Source: JACVRX01 sp963819885
GTDB taxonomy: Bacteria > Actinomycetota > Actinomycetes > Jiangellales > Jiangellaceae
Assembly (NCBI GenBank): GCA_963819885.1
Contig: CAWFXV010000027.1
Span: forward strand, 1 to 64,000
DNA: 64,000 nt
Direction of reading: 5' to 3'
The notes under the pieces are model-generated. The model was not told the origin of the DNA. It ran no database searches and saw only the letters and a program-made list of their open reading frames with translations. Position 1 is the first letter of the stretch. Each line of letters starts with the position of its first letter. The position numbers were made by a program, and so were the translations under genes. This document shows, one piece after another, positions 18,018 through 27,108 of the stretch.

Positions 18018-18376
18018 TCAGGATGCGACGACGTCGAGCTGAACGGTCGCGGCAACCTCGGGGTGCAATCGAACCATAACGGTGTGTGCTTCCACCGTCT
18101 TGATCGGGTTGGTCACCTCGATTCGGCGCTTGTCGACCGGCGGGCCGCCGGCCTTTTCGACGGCGGTGACAATGTCCGACGGCGTCACCGCGCCGAACAG
18201 ACGTCCGGTTTCGCCCGCGCGGACGAGCAGAGGCACCGGTGCGGACTCCAACCGGGTCTTGACCTCACGTGCCGTGTCCACGTCAGCGATTTCGCGGACC
18301 GACCGGGCGCGCCGGACGTGTCGAGTTGCTTCTCGCCACCGCGAGTCCACCGGATTGCTAGACCCCGGGGAACGAG
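18018..18376 (-). pseudogene. rplI: Ribosomal protein bL9, C-terminal fragment with frameshift
   Basis: Read leftward, the sequence begins LVPRGLAIRWTRGGEKQLDT, part of the N-terminal domain and linker of bL9. It slips one frame near 18318 and continues VRRARSVREIADVDTAREVK, then VRAGETGRLFGAVTPSDI, KAGGPPVDKRRIEV and VRLHPEVAATVQLDVV, the whole C-terminal domain. About the first 30 residues, including the rRNA-binding start, are missing. The piece is cut off in front by unrelated sequence. The functional rplI should be elsewhere; this is a relic of a second copy or of transferred DNA. Confidence 0.8.
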
Positions 18377-18560
18377 GCTCGCCGCCGGGGAGAGCTACCT
18401 ACTATTCGCCACGGACAGCTTCGATGGCGCTTTCACCATTCTCGGCGGCTCGGCCGGCACGTACCTTTCCTCCGGGGATGGCGTATTCACAGCGGCCGCA
18501 CCCGCGACCGCGCCGTCCCGGCAGTTCACCAGCTCTGAGGTTGCGTCGCTCACCAACTAG
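18377..18560 (+). pseudogene. Possible C-terminal gene fragment, unknown
   Basis: The frame reads YLLFATDSFDGAFTILGG, then AGTYLSSGDGVFTAAAPA, and ends SSEVASLTN. It looks like the end of a secreted or repeat-containing protein, but no start or upstream part is present. It abuts the bL9 fragment head to head. I do not recognise the family. Confidence 0.25.
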
Positions 18561-18791
18561 GCCCGGGAGCACAGTTTGTCATCTGGTTCGCTGCCGCCAA
18601 CACGCCCACAGCGAGCGGCGTGCCCGCACCCAAGACGTTGACGCCTGCTCGTCGGCCCGAGCGCAAGATCGAAGACAGCAAGATCAACCATCCGACTCCC
18701 GGCAGGGGCGTGCACAACCAGCGGCATGTGAGTGTGTTACTTCCGCGTCGGCCGGCAGCCAGCTGCCTGGCGTGCGTGGTTGCCGATCAGA

Positions 18792-20447
18792 TCAGACCGC
18801 CGCGAGGACACGGGCGCGGGGAATCTTGTGGACGAATGCGCGCCGAGCCGCGGCGAATCCAAGGCGGTCGTCGAACATGTCATGGCTCATCGCGGCAAGT
18901 TCGCGGGCCTCGATCGCATCTAGCGGCGGCCAGGCATTGGAGCCGGGGACCTGGGGCTCACGTGTGGCGTGATGCCGGGTGAGATCGTCCAGCCAGAGCC
19001 AGAACTGTTCCGGATCCCGTGGCCCGACCGCGTCCACCAATCCAGCTGCCAGCGCCTGGGTTGTGTCGACGGGCTTGTGCTGGGTCAGCAGGCGACTGGC
19101 TGTGCGGTCTCCAACCCGCCGGGGAAGTGTGTACGTGTGCAGTTCGGATCCGGTTAGGCCAATGTCGTAGTACGGGTTCAGGATGATGCCTGCTCGTGCG
19201 ACGACTGCGTCGCCACAGAGCCCCAGCATTGCTCCACCTGCGCCAGCGCCACCGCTGAACGCGGTGAGGACTGTCATCGGAGCGGTGAGGAGTTGCTTGC
19301 AGACTGCGTTGATGGCCGTAATGTTCGACCACGCTTCTTGTGGGGGGTCGTCCGCGGCCTCGATCACGTTGAGGTGGATGCCGTTGGAGAAGACCTCTGT
19401 GCTGCCGCTGATGACGAGCACGCGCGGCGGTTGGGCGATGACTCGGCGGAGCGTGGCGAGGAGGCGCTCACATTGACGCGTTGACATGGCACCGTTGTAG
19501 AAGTCGAACGTCAGCCAACCGACGTCGCCGCTGCGGCGGTAGTGGATCTCGCGGTATGCCCGGGTGTGCCTGTGACCGGCGCAGAAGTGCCGGTCCAGCC
19601 GGCCTCCGAGCACGGTAGTTGCCGGCAGCTTGATGGTCGGATCCCCGGTGGATCCGGGAGCTGCGCGCAGGTGCCCAAGCCAGATGCTGCTGTCGCCAGT
19701 GCGCACACGTACCGCGCCGTCGTGATGGCAAAGCACGTCACCGGGCTTTTCATCACGTTCAGCTGGCTCCAGCGCGGGTCCGACGTGCGCGTCATAGGCG
19801 TACACCGGAAGGCCGAGGAGCTCGGTACGAACTCCGGGGGATCCGTCGGCGGCGCGGGTTCTGCGGACGATATGTGCTGACGGCTCATCCCAGCTCACGG
19901 CTCGATCGGCCTGCGTCATTGTTGGGCGCAACCGCGCAGACGACACCGGCCGGTGCGCCCTGTCCAGCGGAGTGGGTGAGAAGCTACCGCCTTCAACCTT
20001 GGCCAGTACTTCCTCGACGCATGCCATCGCGGCGTCGGCTACGAGGCTGTTGTACAGGGCAGACTTTCGGACCGGCGGGTCGGGCAGGTCGAACGTACGC
20101 GATGCCCATATGGGACCAGCGTCCATCTCGTTGACAGCCTGAAGCGCGGTGACGCCCCACCGGGGCTCAGCATCGGTGATTGCCCAGTCCAGCGAAGATG
20201 GGCCGCGATCTCCGACTGGCCCGGGATGAATGATGATCGTGAGCCACCGCTGCCACACGTCCTGCGGAACTTTGGCCTTGAGGAAGGGGCAGAGGATCAG
20301 ATCCGGCTGCCTGGATAGGACCGCGTCCCGCATGTCGGCGCCAGATTCGGCGATGTGTACGGCGGTGTCATGCCCGGCGCGCTCGATGGCGCACAGGACT
20401 CGCTGGCTCAATCCGTTCAGCGCCGACACCATCAGTAGGATCTTCAC
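18792..20447 (-). CDS. hypX: HypX/HoxX, CO-forming hydrogenase maturation enzyme
   Basis: This 551-residue protein fuses a formyltransferase-like N-terminus to a crotonase-like C-terminus, the plan of HypX/HoxX. The N-terminal part has ILCPFLKAKVP, IIIHPGPVGDRGPSSLDWAI (HPG at 74-76) and MDAGPIW with the conserved Asp. The crotonase part has AFSGGAGAGGAMLGLCGDAV and GLTGSELHTYTLPRRVG, including the Glu and Tyr of the family. HypX makes the CO ligand of [NiFe]-hydrogenase from formyl-tetrahydrofolate under air. No other hydrogenase gene is in the window. The GTG start overlaps the stop of the upstream frame (GTGA). Length is complete. Confidence 0.85.
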   Translation of the reverse strand: MKILLMVSALNGLSQRVLCAIERAGHDTAVHIAESGADMRDAVLSRQPDLILCPFLKAKVPQDVWQRWLTIIIHPGPVGDRGPSSLDWAITDAEPRWGVTALQAVNEMDAGPIWASRTFDLPDPPVRKSALYNSLVADAAMACVEEVLAKVEGGSFSPTPLDRAHRPVSSARLRPTMTQADRAVSWDEPSAHIVRRTRAADGSPGVRTELLGLPVYAYDAHVGPALEPAERDEKPGDVLCHHDGAVRVRTGDSSIWLGHLRAAPGSTGDPTIKLPATTVLGGRLDRHFCAGHRHTRAYREIHYRRSGDVGWLTFDFYNGAMSTRQCERLLATLRRVIAQPPRVLVISGSTEVFSNGIHLNVIEAADDPPQEAWSNITAINAVCKQLLTAPMTVLTAFSGGAGAGGAMLGLCGDAVVARAGIILNPYYDIGLTGSELHTYTLPRRVGDRTASRLLTQHKPVDTTQALAAGLVDAVGPRDPEQFWLWLDDLTRHHATREPQVPGSNAWPPLDAIEARELAAMSHDMFDDRLGFAAARRAFVHKIPRARVLAAV

Positions 20448-20863
20448 TCCCAGCCCTTCCCTCGGGATCGGAGCGGCCGTCGCCGCTCCGGCGCGTCGTT
20501 CAGGTCCTGCAGCAACCGGCCATGAAGCCGTACGCGGGCCGGGGAGTCGAGGACCGAACCCGCCAGTCGGCCACCCGGTCCGCGTGCGTGTCGAGGGTGT
20601 TGAGCAGACCGCGCTGACCCCAAGAAAGCTCTCTCACCCGGTCGATTGGCCGCACCGAACGCGAGGGCCCCGGTCAGGACGGCCGTCGTCCGGTAGCTCT
20701 GTCCGGCCAGCCCGGCAACAACCGCCCCGGCCGTGGCCCACATGTCGGCGTCGTCGAGGTCGAGTTCGGCGACGATGGCCGCCACCCGGAGGTGCGCGGT
20801 AGGCATGGCTTCAGCAGCATCCGATGTGCGCTCATCGAAGCGTTCGGTGGTCCCCCCCGTCAT
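20444..20863 (-). CDS. Unknown protein coupled to hypX
   Basis: An ATG at 20863 opens MTGGTTERFDERTSD, followed by AELDLDDADMWATAGAVVAG and TAVLTGALAFGAANRPGERA, which reads as a real helical protein. The last 50 or so residues are Arg- and Pro-rich and look less native, so a frameshift near 20640 is possible. Its stop overlaps the GTG start of hypX, which suggests an operon. No ribosome binding site is clear. Function unknown; a hydrogenase-related role is only inferred from position. Confidence 0.4.
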   Translation of the reverse strand: MTGGTTERFDERTSDAAEAMPTAHLRVAAIVAELDLDDADMWATAGAVVAGLAGQSYRTTAVLTGALAFGAANRPGERAFLGSARSAQHPRHARGPGGRLAGSVLDSPARVRLHGRLLQDLNDAPERRRPLRSRGKGWE

Positions 20864-21271
20864 GCTTGATAGAGGAGATGGTCGCCGCGAAAATACGCGG
20901 TGCGGCCCGCAGTGCGCAGAACGCGGAACCCCGGTGAACGAGGGCGAGCACGCTCGCGGTGCTCGTAGTTGCGCCGGTAGCCCGGGCAGCCGGCGAGTCG
21001 CCAAGTCCGCTGCTGGTGGTTTCAAACTCGCTGAAGTTCAACAGCCAGACCTGGTTCGGTGTGGCCGGCTCGAACGGCGCGTGGGCGATCTGGCCACCAT
21101 CAGCCACAACGTGCTGCGCGCCGGGTACCCACCCAATCCGCCCTGACAGGCGCCGCACAACCGCTCGGTCGGCGGATGTGCGCATGGCCGCCTCAGCGGT
21201 CACGCGATCGGCGGCAGATCCGCGCATTTGGCTAATCCGTCGTGGCGCGGGCCGGCCGGTCAAAGCGGACT
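20864..21271. other. Unresolved intergenic stretch
   Basis: Several frames are open but none shows a family or a good start. A rightward frame with EVQQPDLVRCGRLERRVGDL and then ATISHNVLRAGYPPNPP has native-looking composition and may be another relic. Confidence 0.3.
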
Positions 21272-21743
21272 TCAGTCCGGGGCGGTATTGCCGTAGAGCA
21301 GACGTCTGACAGACGCCCGCGACACGAGCAGAGCGATGACGAGCAGCGTCACAGGTATGAAGCCGCCCAGACTGACCGACCCACCGAACGCGATGTCGAT
21401 CAGCCAAAGCACGACGAGCTTGCTTCCCGCCGCCACCACCCAGAGCATGAGGGCAGAGGTCGTCTTTGCCAGCCGTGTGGGGTTGCCCCGCGTAGCCGAG
21501 CCAAGACGGCGCCCTTGAGGAGGAGCACTAACTCCAGCGTGACCTTGAGCAGGGCGGCCGTTAGCAGCGAGAGAGTGAAAGTCTCGCTGATCACCGCCGG
21601 GAGGTACTGAATGGCGAGGTTGAGGACGACCAGTAGACGAACACGTCGATCACGTCGGCCGGGTGAGCGACCACCCAGGCTCGCAGCGGCCCACGCCGGG
21701 GACGGGTCTCGCCAACGGCGTCCGGCTCGGGTTGTCCTGTCAC
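21272..21743 (-). pseudogene. Small membrane protein, two frameshifts
   Basis: From a GTG at 21743 the frame reads VTGQPEPDAVGETRPRRG, then LRAWVVAHPADVIDVFVYW. It slips to LNLAIQYLPAVISETFTLSL and LELVLLLKGAVLARL. It slips again to LMLWVVAAGSKLVVLWLIDI and FIPVTLLVIALLVSRASVRR, stopping at 21272. Joined, this is a protein of about 155 residues with four hydrophobic helices, of unknown family. Two indels prevent its synthesis as one chain. Confidence 0.6.
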
Positions 21744-21801
21744 AGGGCTGAATCCTGCCGGACAGCGCGGTCCGACGTACGACCGGATCTCGGCAGAAGA
21801 G

Positions 21802-22155
21802 GGCGTGTGCGCTCCGCTCGGGACGCCTGGCAGGTCTCACGACCTTGGTAAGCGGGCAGAGTGAGGTTGCCTGAGAGGTAGCGCACCCGCGATAGCTATG
21901 CGCTGTAGTAGTGCGTCAGGTTGAGATCAATGGCGCAGGATGCGCTTGACGCTGCTCACGCTGATGCCGTACCGCTCGGCCAGTACTCGCTGTGTCGCTC
22001 CCGCACGGCTGTCGCCCAGTAGATCGCAGATGACCTGCTCGCCCAGACGGTCGACGACCCGCCATCGGCGCTCTCGAGCGTTGGATGCGGTGCTCTCGTC
22101 TCCGACCTGCGGACATGTGACCGCCAGGTCAGCATGTGCCACTACGTCCCGAATG
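21802..22155. repeat. Diverged long repeat, copy 2
   Basis: This matches 12748-13100 in the same orientation. The match enters the 3' end of the FAD-linked oxidase gene and supplies its last 78 codons. Confidence 0.75.
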
Positions 22156-23501
22156 TGGGTGTTCGACAAACGACCCCTTAGGTCCTTCTCCGGTCCGTAT
22201 GCCGCCTGAACTGGATTGAGGGCGTCGAAGTCGGTGATCCCATTGACGTAGGCACCGTCGGCGACGGACACGGGCCGGAGCGCGACGGCCATCGACCGCA
22301 CCCACTCGCGCTCAGCGGCGAGCATCTCGGGGGCTGGGCAGACGCCGATCACGAATACTTCGAAACGGGGGGACCGTCCGCCGCTGAACGCCGTCGCGTC
22401 CTCCTCGACGCGCGAGTAGGCGCCATCGAGCCGGTAGAACAGGACGAGCGACATCGGGGAGATCTTCTTCGGGAAGTACTCGGTGAATGTGTCGATGACG
22501 TCGTCGGACAGCGTCTCGACGTAGCAGCCCTTGTCGTAGTTGTGGAACCCCCAGGCGTTCGCCTCGTCGAACATCTTCTGCAGCTCGACGTACGGCATGG
22601 GCGTGGCGAAGTCGAAGAGCGGGCGTACGCCGCCACGCAGTGCGGCGAACACCTCGGCATGGGTTTCGGGGGTTCCCGTGCCCACGACGAGGACCGCGTA
22701 GCCCGGCTGCAACTGATGCTGCTCAGGGACGAACGGGGCCGGCGGGGCGTTGAGCCCGCCGACCATCACGTTGACGTCATCGGGATGCATGTCGATGACG
22801 TCGCGGACGTGACGCATCGCCGCGGCGCCTTGGTCGAGCGCCCAGAAGATCAGGCCGTAGTGGACCACGGGCCCGACCTCGTGCAGGGCGAACTCGAACT
22901 CCGTGACCACGCCGAAGTTGCCGCCCCCGCCGCGAATCGCCCAGAAGAGGTCGCTGTTCTCGGACGGGGAGGCAACGCGCGCCTCGCCGTCGGCCGTCAC
23001 CACGCGGGCCGCGAGCAGGTTGTCGATGGTGAGCCCACCGATCCTGGTCAGCCACCCCATCCCGCCACCCAACGTCAGGCCACCCACGCCGGTGTGGCTC
23101 ACGATCCCCGATGGCACCGCGAGGCCGTGAGCTTGTGTGGCGGCGTCGACGTCGCTCAGCAGCGCGCCGCCGGCCACGACCGCGCGACGGCTCTCGGGAT
23201 CGACCCGGACCTGGTTCATGTGGCTGAGGTCGATGACGACGCCGTCGTCGACCACGGAGGCCCCGGACATGCTGTGGGCTCCGCCGCGGACGGCGACCTC
23301 GAGCCCTTGTTCGGTGGCGAATCGAACGGCTTCCTGGACGTCGGCCTCGTCGAGGCAGCGTGCGACCAGAAGCGGGCGGCGGTCAACGCTTCCGTTCCAG
23401 ACGCGACGGCTGTCGTCGTACTCCGCGTCGGTGTCGCCGATGACGTCGCCGCGATGGCGGCTTCGGAGCGTTGTGATCGGGCTCTCGGCTGTCTGCACCA
23501 T
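21927..23501 (-). CDS. FAD-linked oxidase (BBE-like) fused to a helix-turn-helix tail
   Basis: Residues 1 to about 446 are a PCMH-type FAD oxidase. RGGAHSMSG holds the His (76) that attaches FAD in this family. SHTGVGGLTLGGGMGWL and FWAIRGGGGNFGVVTEF are the other FAD contacts. The normal C-terminal BBE end is missing after AAYGPEK. Residues 447-524 instead encode NTHIRDVVAHADLAV, then a helix-turn-helix ending GISVSSVKRILRH, homologous to the gene at 12873. GAGGAG precedes the ATG. An intact relative lies at 47643. The loss of the BBE end may impair activity. The fusion looks like a recombination accident that stayed in frame. Confidence 0.8.
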   Translation of the reverse strand: MVQTAESPITTLRSRHRGDVIGDTDAEYDDSRRVWNGSVDRRPLLVARCLDEADVQEAVRFATEQGLEVAVRGGAHSMSGASVVDDGVVIDLSHMNQVRVDPESRRAVVAGGALLSDVDAATQAHGLAVPSGIVSHTGVGGLTLGGGMGWLTRIGGLTIDNLLAARVVTADGEARVASPSENSDLFWAIRGGGGNFGVVTEFEFALHEVGPVVHYGLIFWALDQGAAAMRHVRDVIDMHPDDVNVMVGGLNAPPAPFVPEQHQLQPGYAVLVVGTGTPETHAEVFAALRGGVRPLFDFATPMPYVELQKMFDEANAWGFHNYDKGCYVETLSDDVIDTFTEYFPKKISPMSLVLFYRLDGAYSRVEEDATAFSGGRSPRFEVFVIGVCPAPEMLAAEREWVRSMAVALRPVSVADGAYVNGITDFDALNPVQAAYGPEKDLRGRLSNTHIRDVVAHADLAVTCPQVGDESTASNARERRWRVVDRLGEQVICDLLGDSRAGATQRVLAERYGISVSSVKRILRH

Positions 23502-23838
23502 GACGTACTCCTCACGACGTCCTCACGCTAGGCGTTCGCTGTGCGCCCCGGAATACCGGCCGGCTCTTCTCGTTTCAAGGCGTGAGCAGCTAAGGCTTTG
23601 ACCGTTTCGACCTGATCCGAGGGGTTTCGAGGTTCGAGTAACGTCCCGCAAGCTCCACTCCGACGGGACCTAGTCGCGCTTACTCACAGACGGGACCTTG
23701 TCGCGCTTGCTCGAACCCTGTGGTTAATCACTGGTCGAAATAGAGAACTTTTGCACGGTCCGCTTGCGCTTCTGATCGCGCTATGACGAGGCCGTACCAA
23801 GCGGCCTAGACACGTGCCGGTCTCACTCTCAGCGCCAG
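23502..23838. other. Intergenic stretch with a short direct repeat
   Basis: No gene is seen. It holds the promoter side of the oxidase gene and a pair of 24-bp direct repeats at 23662-23712. Confidence 0.5.
23662..23712. repeat. Pair of 24-bp imperfect direct repeats
   Basis: The units at 23662-23685 and 23689-23712 both begin GACGGGACC and contain GTCGCGCTT. They differ at two positions and are spaced 27 bp apart. They could be a relic of a mobile-element end or a binding-site array. Confidence 0.5.
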
Positions 23839-24453
23839 ATGCGGATGTCGATTCTGCACCGACTGTCCAATCCTGCGGGTATGTTCAGCCCCGCTGATCG
23901 GTGCTGGACCAGGTTTGGGGCACTTGTGGGTGAGGTGGCGCTGCGGCCGGTCGACGACTCCGACCTCGATGCCTTGTTCGAACAGGGGCGGGATCCGGAG
24001 TCGGTCCGGATGGCCGCCTTCACTGCCGAGGATCCCGACGACCGCACCGCATTCGACGTCCACATGGCAAAGGTCAGGACGTCGCCTGAGGTCACCACCC
24101 GCGCTATCACGGTCGATGGACGGCTCGTCGGCAGCATCGCCAGCTTCGTCATCGATGGCGACACCGAGGTCACGTACTGGATCGACAGGTCGTTCTGGGG
24201 GCAGGGCATCGCCGGTCGAGCGCTCGCCCTGCTCCTGGAATCGGTTCGCGTGAGGCCGCTGTTCGCCCGCGCCGCGAGTGACAATGTGAGATCGCTCAAG
24301 GTGCTGCAGAAGGCAGGATTCGCGATCATAGGCACGGCGATCTCGTTCGCCAACGGGCGGAACGCGGAGATCGAGGAAACGATCCTGCGCCTCGACGAGC
24401 CCGCGAAGACCGCGCCATCCGATGCGTCGAGCGGACTGAGACCGACTTCCTGA
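23839..24453 (+). CDS. GNAT family N-acetyltransferase (RimJ/RimL-like)
   Basis: The GNAT domain starts at about residue 30 (VALRPVDDSDLDALFEQGRD). It includes TYWIDRSFWGQGIAGRALAL, the acetyl-CoA pyrophosphate loop, and ARAASDNVRSLKVLQKAGFA, the C-terminal signature of RimJ/RimL-like enzymes. The first 28 residues are probably not all translated; no ribosome binding site decides among the Met codons at 23839, 23845 and 23881. The substrate is unknown: a protein N-terminus, an amino acid or an antibiotic are all possible. Confidence 0.8.
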   Translation: MRMSILHRLSNPAGMFSPADRCWTRFGALVGEVALRPVDDSDLDALFEQGRDPESVRMAAFTAEDPDDRTAFDVHMAKVRTSPEVTTRAITVDGRLVGSIASFVIDGDTEVTYWIDRSFWGQGIAGRALALLLESVRVRPLFARAASDNVRSLKVLQKAGFAIIGTAISFANGRNAEIEETILRLDEPAKTAPSDASSGLRPTS

Positions 24454-24658
24454 TCTCGGCAAGACCGGTCGACATGCGGCTATGAGCGGATGGTTCCGCG
24501 GCGCACACTCTGACTGGTCGTGAACTAGATGAGGACAATTTGGCCACAGCCAAAGTGGAAGCGCTTGCACGAGGCTGTGGCCGGTCCGACGGCGATGAGT
24601 TTCGCAGGTGGTCCCCAGTCTGTACTCACACCGATCAACCGCACGTGAGGAGAACGAC

Positions 24659-25234
24659 ATGACCGCTACCTACACCTTCGACGTCTTTTCCAGCCTCGAC
24701 GGCTACGGCGCCGCCAGCGGCAACTGGACCGGCTATTGGGGTAAGCAAGGCCCCGAGTTGCTCGAGCACCGCCTTGGCTTGTACGGCGGGGAGCAGCGGA
24801 TGGTCTTCGGGGCCAACACCTATCGGGCATTCGCGCGGATGCTGGCCTCGAGCACCGAGGAGTCCGAAGTCCGTGACCCATGGGTCACTCGGATGAGGAG
24901 CCTGCCGGCAACGGTGGTGTCGACGACCCTGGAAGGACCCCTCGACTGGCCGAACGCAACCCTCGTCAGCGGTGACGCCGCCGACGTCGTCGCCCGGCTC
25001 AAGGAGGAGTCCGAGGTGCCGTTGCGCTCGCACGGCAGCCTGTCGTTGAACCGGGCGCTGATGGCCGCCGGCCTGGTCGACCGTGTGCAGGTGACGCTCT
25101 TCCCCGTCATCACCGGTCAGACCGGGCTGGACCCGATCTTCCAGGGTGCGGCCGACTTCGACCTGGAGCTGGTCGAGCACCGGACACTCGATGGTCACAT
25201 CCAAGAGCTCATCTACCGACCCACCCTCCACTGA
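24659..25234 (+). CDS. RibD C-terminal / dihydrofolate-reductase-like protein 1
   Basis: The 191-residue protein starts MTATYTFDVFSSLDGYGAAS, typical of the RibD-like reductase family. GEQRMVFGANTYRAFARML lies at the nucleotide-binding turn and PLRSHGSLSLNRALMAAGLV at the second NADPH-contact region. GTGAGGAG precedes the ATG. The family uses NADPH; most members outside folate and riboflavin synthesis have no known substrate. It is the first of three homologues in 2.5 kb on the same strand, separated from the second by an integrase relic. Confidence 0.85.
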   Translation: MTATYTFDVFSSLDGYGAASGNWTGYWGKQGPELLEHRLGLYGGEQRMVFGANTYRAFARMLASSTEESEVRDPWVTRMRSLPATVVSTTLEGPLDWPNATLVSGDAADVVARLKEESEVPLRSHGSLSLNRALMAAGLVDRVQVTLFPVITGQTGLDPIFQGAADFDLELVEHRTLDGHIQELIYRPTLH

Positions 25235-25329
25235 CCTGTGCGGATTCGAAGCGGATCCGTCGGAGAGTGACGGGACGTTGCCAGAGACGCCGGTGAATGG
25301 AAGTTAGCCGCCTTGCGAGCGGATCTACG

Positions 25330-25434
25330 ACCCCGCGGAACATCGGCTCGTCGGCCGAGGTAGGCACGCAAATCTGAGCTCGTGTGCTCATAGTATTGGC
25401 CCTTGAATCGGGCCAGGTACGCCGCAACCGCCAT
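25330..25434 (-). pseudogene. Integrase N-terminal remnant
   Basis: The frame gives MAVAAYLARFKGQYYEHTSS and DLRAYLGRRADVP. This matches the start of the broken tyrosine recombinase at 6855 (IAAYLARYKGQSRMHTESDLRAYL). The catalytic part is gone. The remainder of 25235-25825 holds no other recognisable gene. Confidence 0.6.
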
Positions 25435-25825
25435 GGGCAGCCGCGGGTCAACACAAGAGGCGCTTCGCCGGCGCCGGCGGGCACGGTGAGACAGGTCATG
25501 GCACACGGTGCGCTCCACCGCAAACTTCCCTCGCGCGCCGGCGAGCGGACCGAGCACCCACGCAGCAAGGTCGGGCGTATGCGGAAGTCGACCGATCCGT
25601 TGTTGACCTGATCGTCGAAGGTTCTGGATCGACCGAGGGCTCGGTGGTCAGACCGGCGTGGACGGGTCGCGTGTTGAGGCTGACAGCTGGCGGGTTCGCG
25701 CCGATGTGTGGGACGTGCTGCGTGACATTCGAGACGGGTGTCCGGACTGAGCCGGTGGGTCCGACGTCTCTGGTGAACGGGTACGAACGGATGCCGCCTA
25801 GCGGCGGCCAAGCAAGGGAGCGATC

Positions 25826-26434
25826 ATGGCGAAGGTGCTGTTGGCCATAACGATGTCGTTGGACGGCTACATCGCCGGACCGAACGACGGAGCAGAGCTG
25901 CCCCTCGGCGAGGGCGGTGAGCCGCTCTTCGAGTGGTTCTTCACCGGCGACACCCCCAGCAAGCACAACGAGATGTTCCGGCTCTCGAAGCCCAGCGCAG
26001 AGTTCTTCGACGACGGCATCGACACCTGTGGAGCCGTCATTTCGGGCCGACGAACCTACGACATCGCGGGGGCGTGGGACGGCAACGGGCCGGTTCCTGG
26101 GCTGCCGCTATTCGTGCTCACCCACAACGTCCCGGACAAGGTGCCCGAGACGACAGTGCCGTACACGTTCGTCACCGATGGCATCGAGAGTGCCATCAGG
26201 CAGGCCGATGCAGCCGCGGGTGACAAGTACGTCGCCCTCACCGGCTCGCAGGCCGCGCAGCAGTGCTTGAAAGCGGGGCTGCTCGATGAGATCCAGCTCT
26301 CCGTGATGCCCTACCTGCTTGGTGGTGGCGTTCGCCTGTTCGACCACATCGGCGGACCGGTGCGACTGGAGACGCTCAACGTCCTCGATGCTCCTGGAGT
26401 GACCCACCTCAGGTACCGAATAGCCGGGCGTTAG
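25826..26434 (+). CDS. RibD C-terminal / dihydrofolate-reductase-like protein 2
   Basis: This 202-residue protein begins MAKVLLAITMSLDGYIAGPN, the hallmark of the family, with AVISGRRTYDIAGAWDGNGP at the cofactor turn and VALTGSQAAQQCLKAGLLDE and VMPYLLGGGVRLFDHI later. It is complete. The natural reaction is unknown; NADPH-dependent reduction of a small heterocycle is the family expectation. It follows 1 at 24659 and precedes 3 at 26521, all on the + strand. Confidence 0.88.
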   Translation: MAKVLLAITMSLDGYIAGPNDGAELPLGEGGEPLFEWFFTGDTPSKHNEMFRLSKPSAEFFDDGIDTCGAVISGRRTYDIAGAWDGNGPVPGLPLFVLTHNVPDKVPETTVPYTFVTDGIESAIRQADAAAGDKYVALTGSQAAQQCLKAGLLDEIQLSVMPYLLGGGVRLFDHIGGPVRLETLNVLDAPGVTHLRYRIAGR

Positions 26435-26520
26435 CGCCGATCTGCTCGGGATCTTATGCGAGACCCCGCCCCCAACCGCTCTTCGCAAACCCGCCCGACA
26501 TCCTCCGAAGGAGCCCCACC

Positions 26521-27108
26521 ATGTCGTTCCAGGCCCACCCCGACACCATCGAGAAGAAGACCGGCCAGCCCCCGCGCAAGGTCGTCGCAGGTTACTTCTT
26601 GTCTCTCGATGGAGTGGCTGAGGCCCCCGACCGGTTTATCACCGCTTGGGACGACGAAACGGATGCCAGCGGCGCCAATCTCATTGCAACCCAGGACGCG
26701 GTCATTCTCGGCCGCCGCAGTTACGACGAATGGGCTGAATTCTGGCCAGGCAGCGAGATCGAGCCTTTCGCCTCCTTCATCAACGCCGTTCCCAAGTACG
26801 TCGCAACGTCGACGCCGCTCGAACGCGAGTGGACCAATTCGCGCGTGATCGACGGCGGGCTGGTCGATTTCGTGCGGCACCTGAAGGGTCGGCCGGGCGG
26901 CGATATCGGCGTCCACGCCAGCATCTCGGTCACTCGGACGCTGCTTGCTGCCGACGTCGTCGACGAGCTCAGGCTCGTCATCGCGCCGACGATCGCCGGG
27001 AGCGGGCAACGACTGTTCGACGGGTTGCCGCCGATACAGCTCGAGACGATCCGCGGCACTGCCTCACCAAGTGGCCACCTTCTCGTCGACTACCGCGTGG
27101 TTCGTTAG
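26521..27108 (+). CDS. RibD C-terminal / dihydrofolate-reductase-like protein 3
   Basis: The 195-residue protein shows KVVAGYFLSLDGVAEAPDRF, AVILGRRSYDEWAEFWPG and VHASISVTRTLLAADVVDEL, and ends LLVDYRVVR. An AAGGAG site lies 8 bases upstream of the ATG. It is more distant from copies 1 and 2 than they are from common family members, so the three may have arrived separately rather than by a recent duplication. Spacing of 86 bp from copy 2 allows co-transcription. Confidence 0.87.
   Translation: MSFQAHPDTIEKKTGQPPRKVVAGYFLSLDGVAEAPDRFITAWDDETDASGANLIATQDAVILGRRSYDEWAEFWPGSEIEPFASFINAVPKYVATSTPLEREWTNSRVIDGGLVDFVRHLKGRPGGDIGVHASISVTRTLLAADVVDELRLVIAPTIAGSGQRLFDGLPPIQLETIRGTASPSGHLLVDYRVVR

Noticed and set aside
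20864..21271. A hydrogenase accessory gene upstream of hypX
   Set aside because: Frames here have no resemblance to hup, hyp or hox genes.
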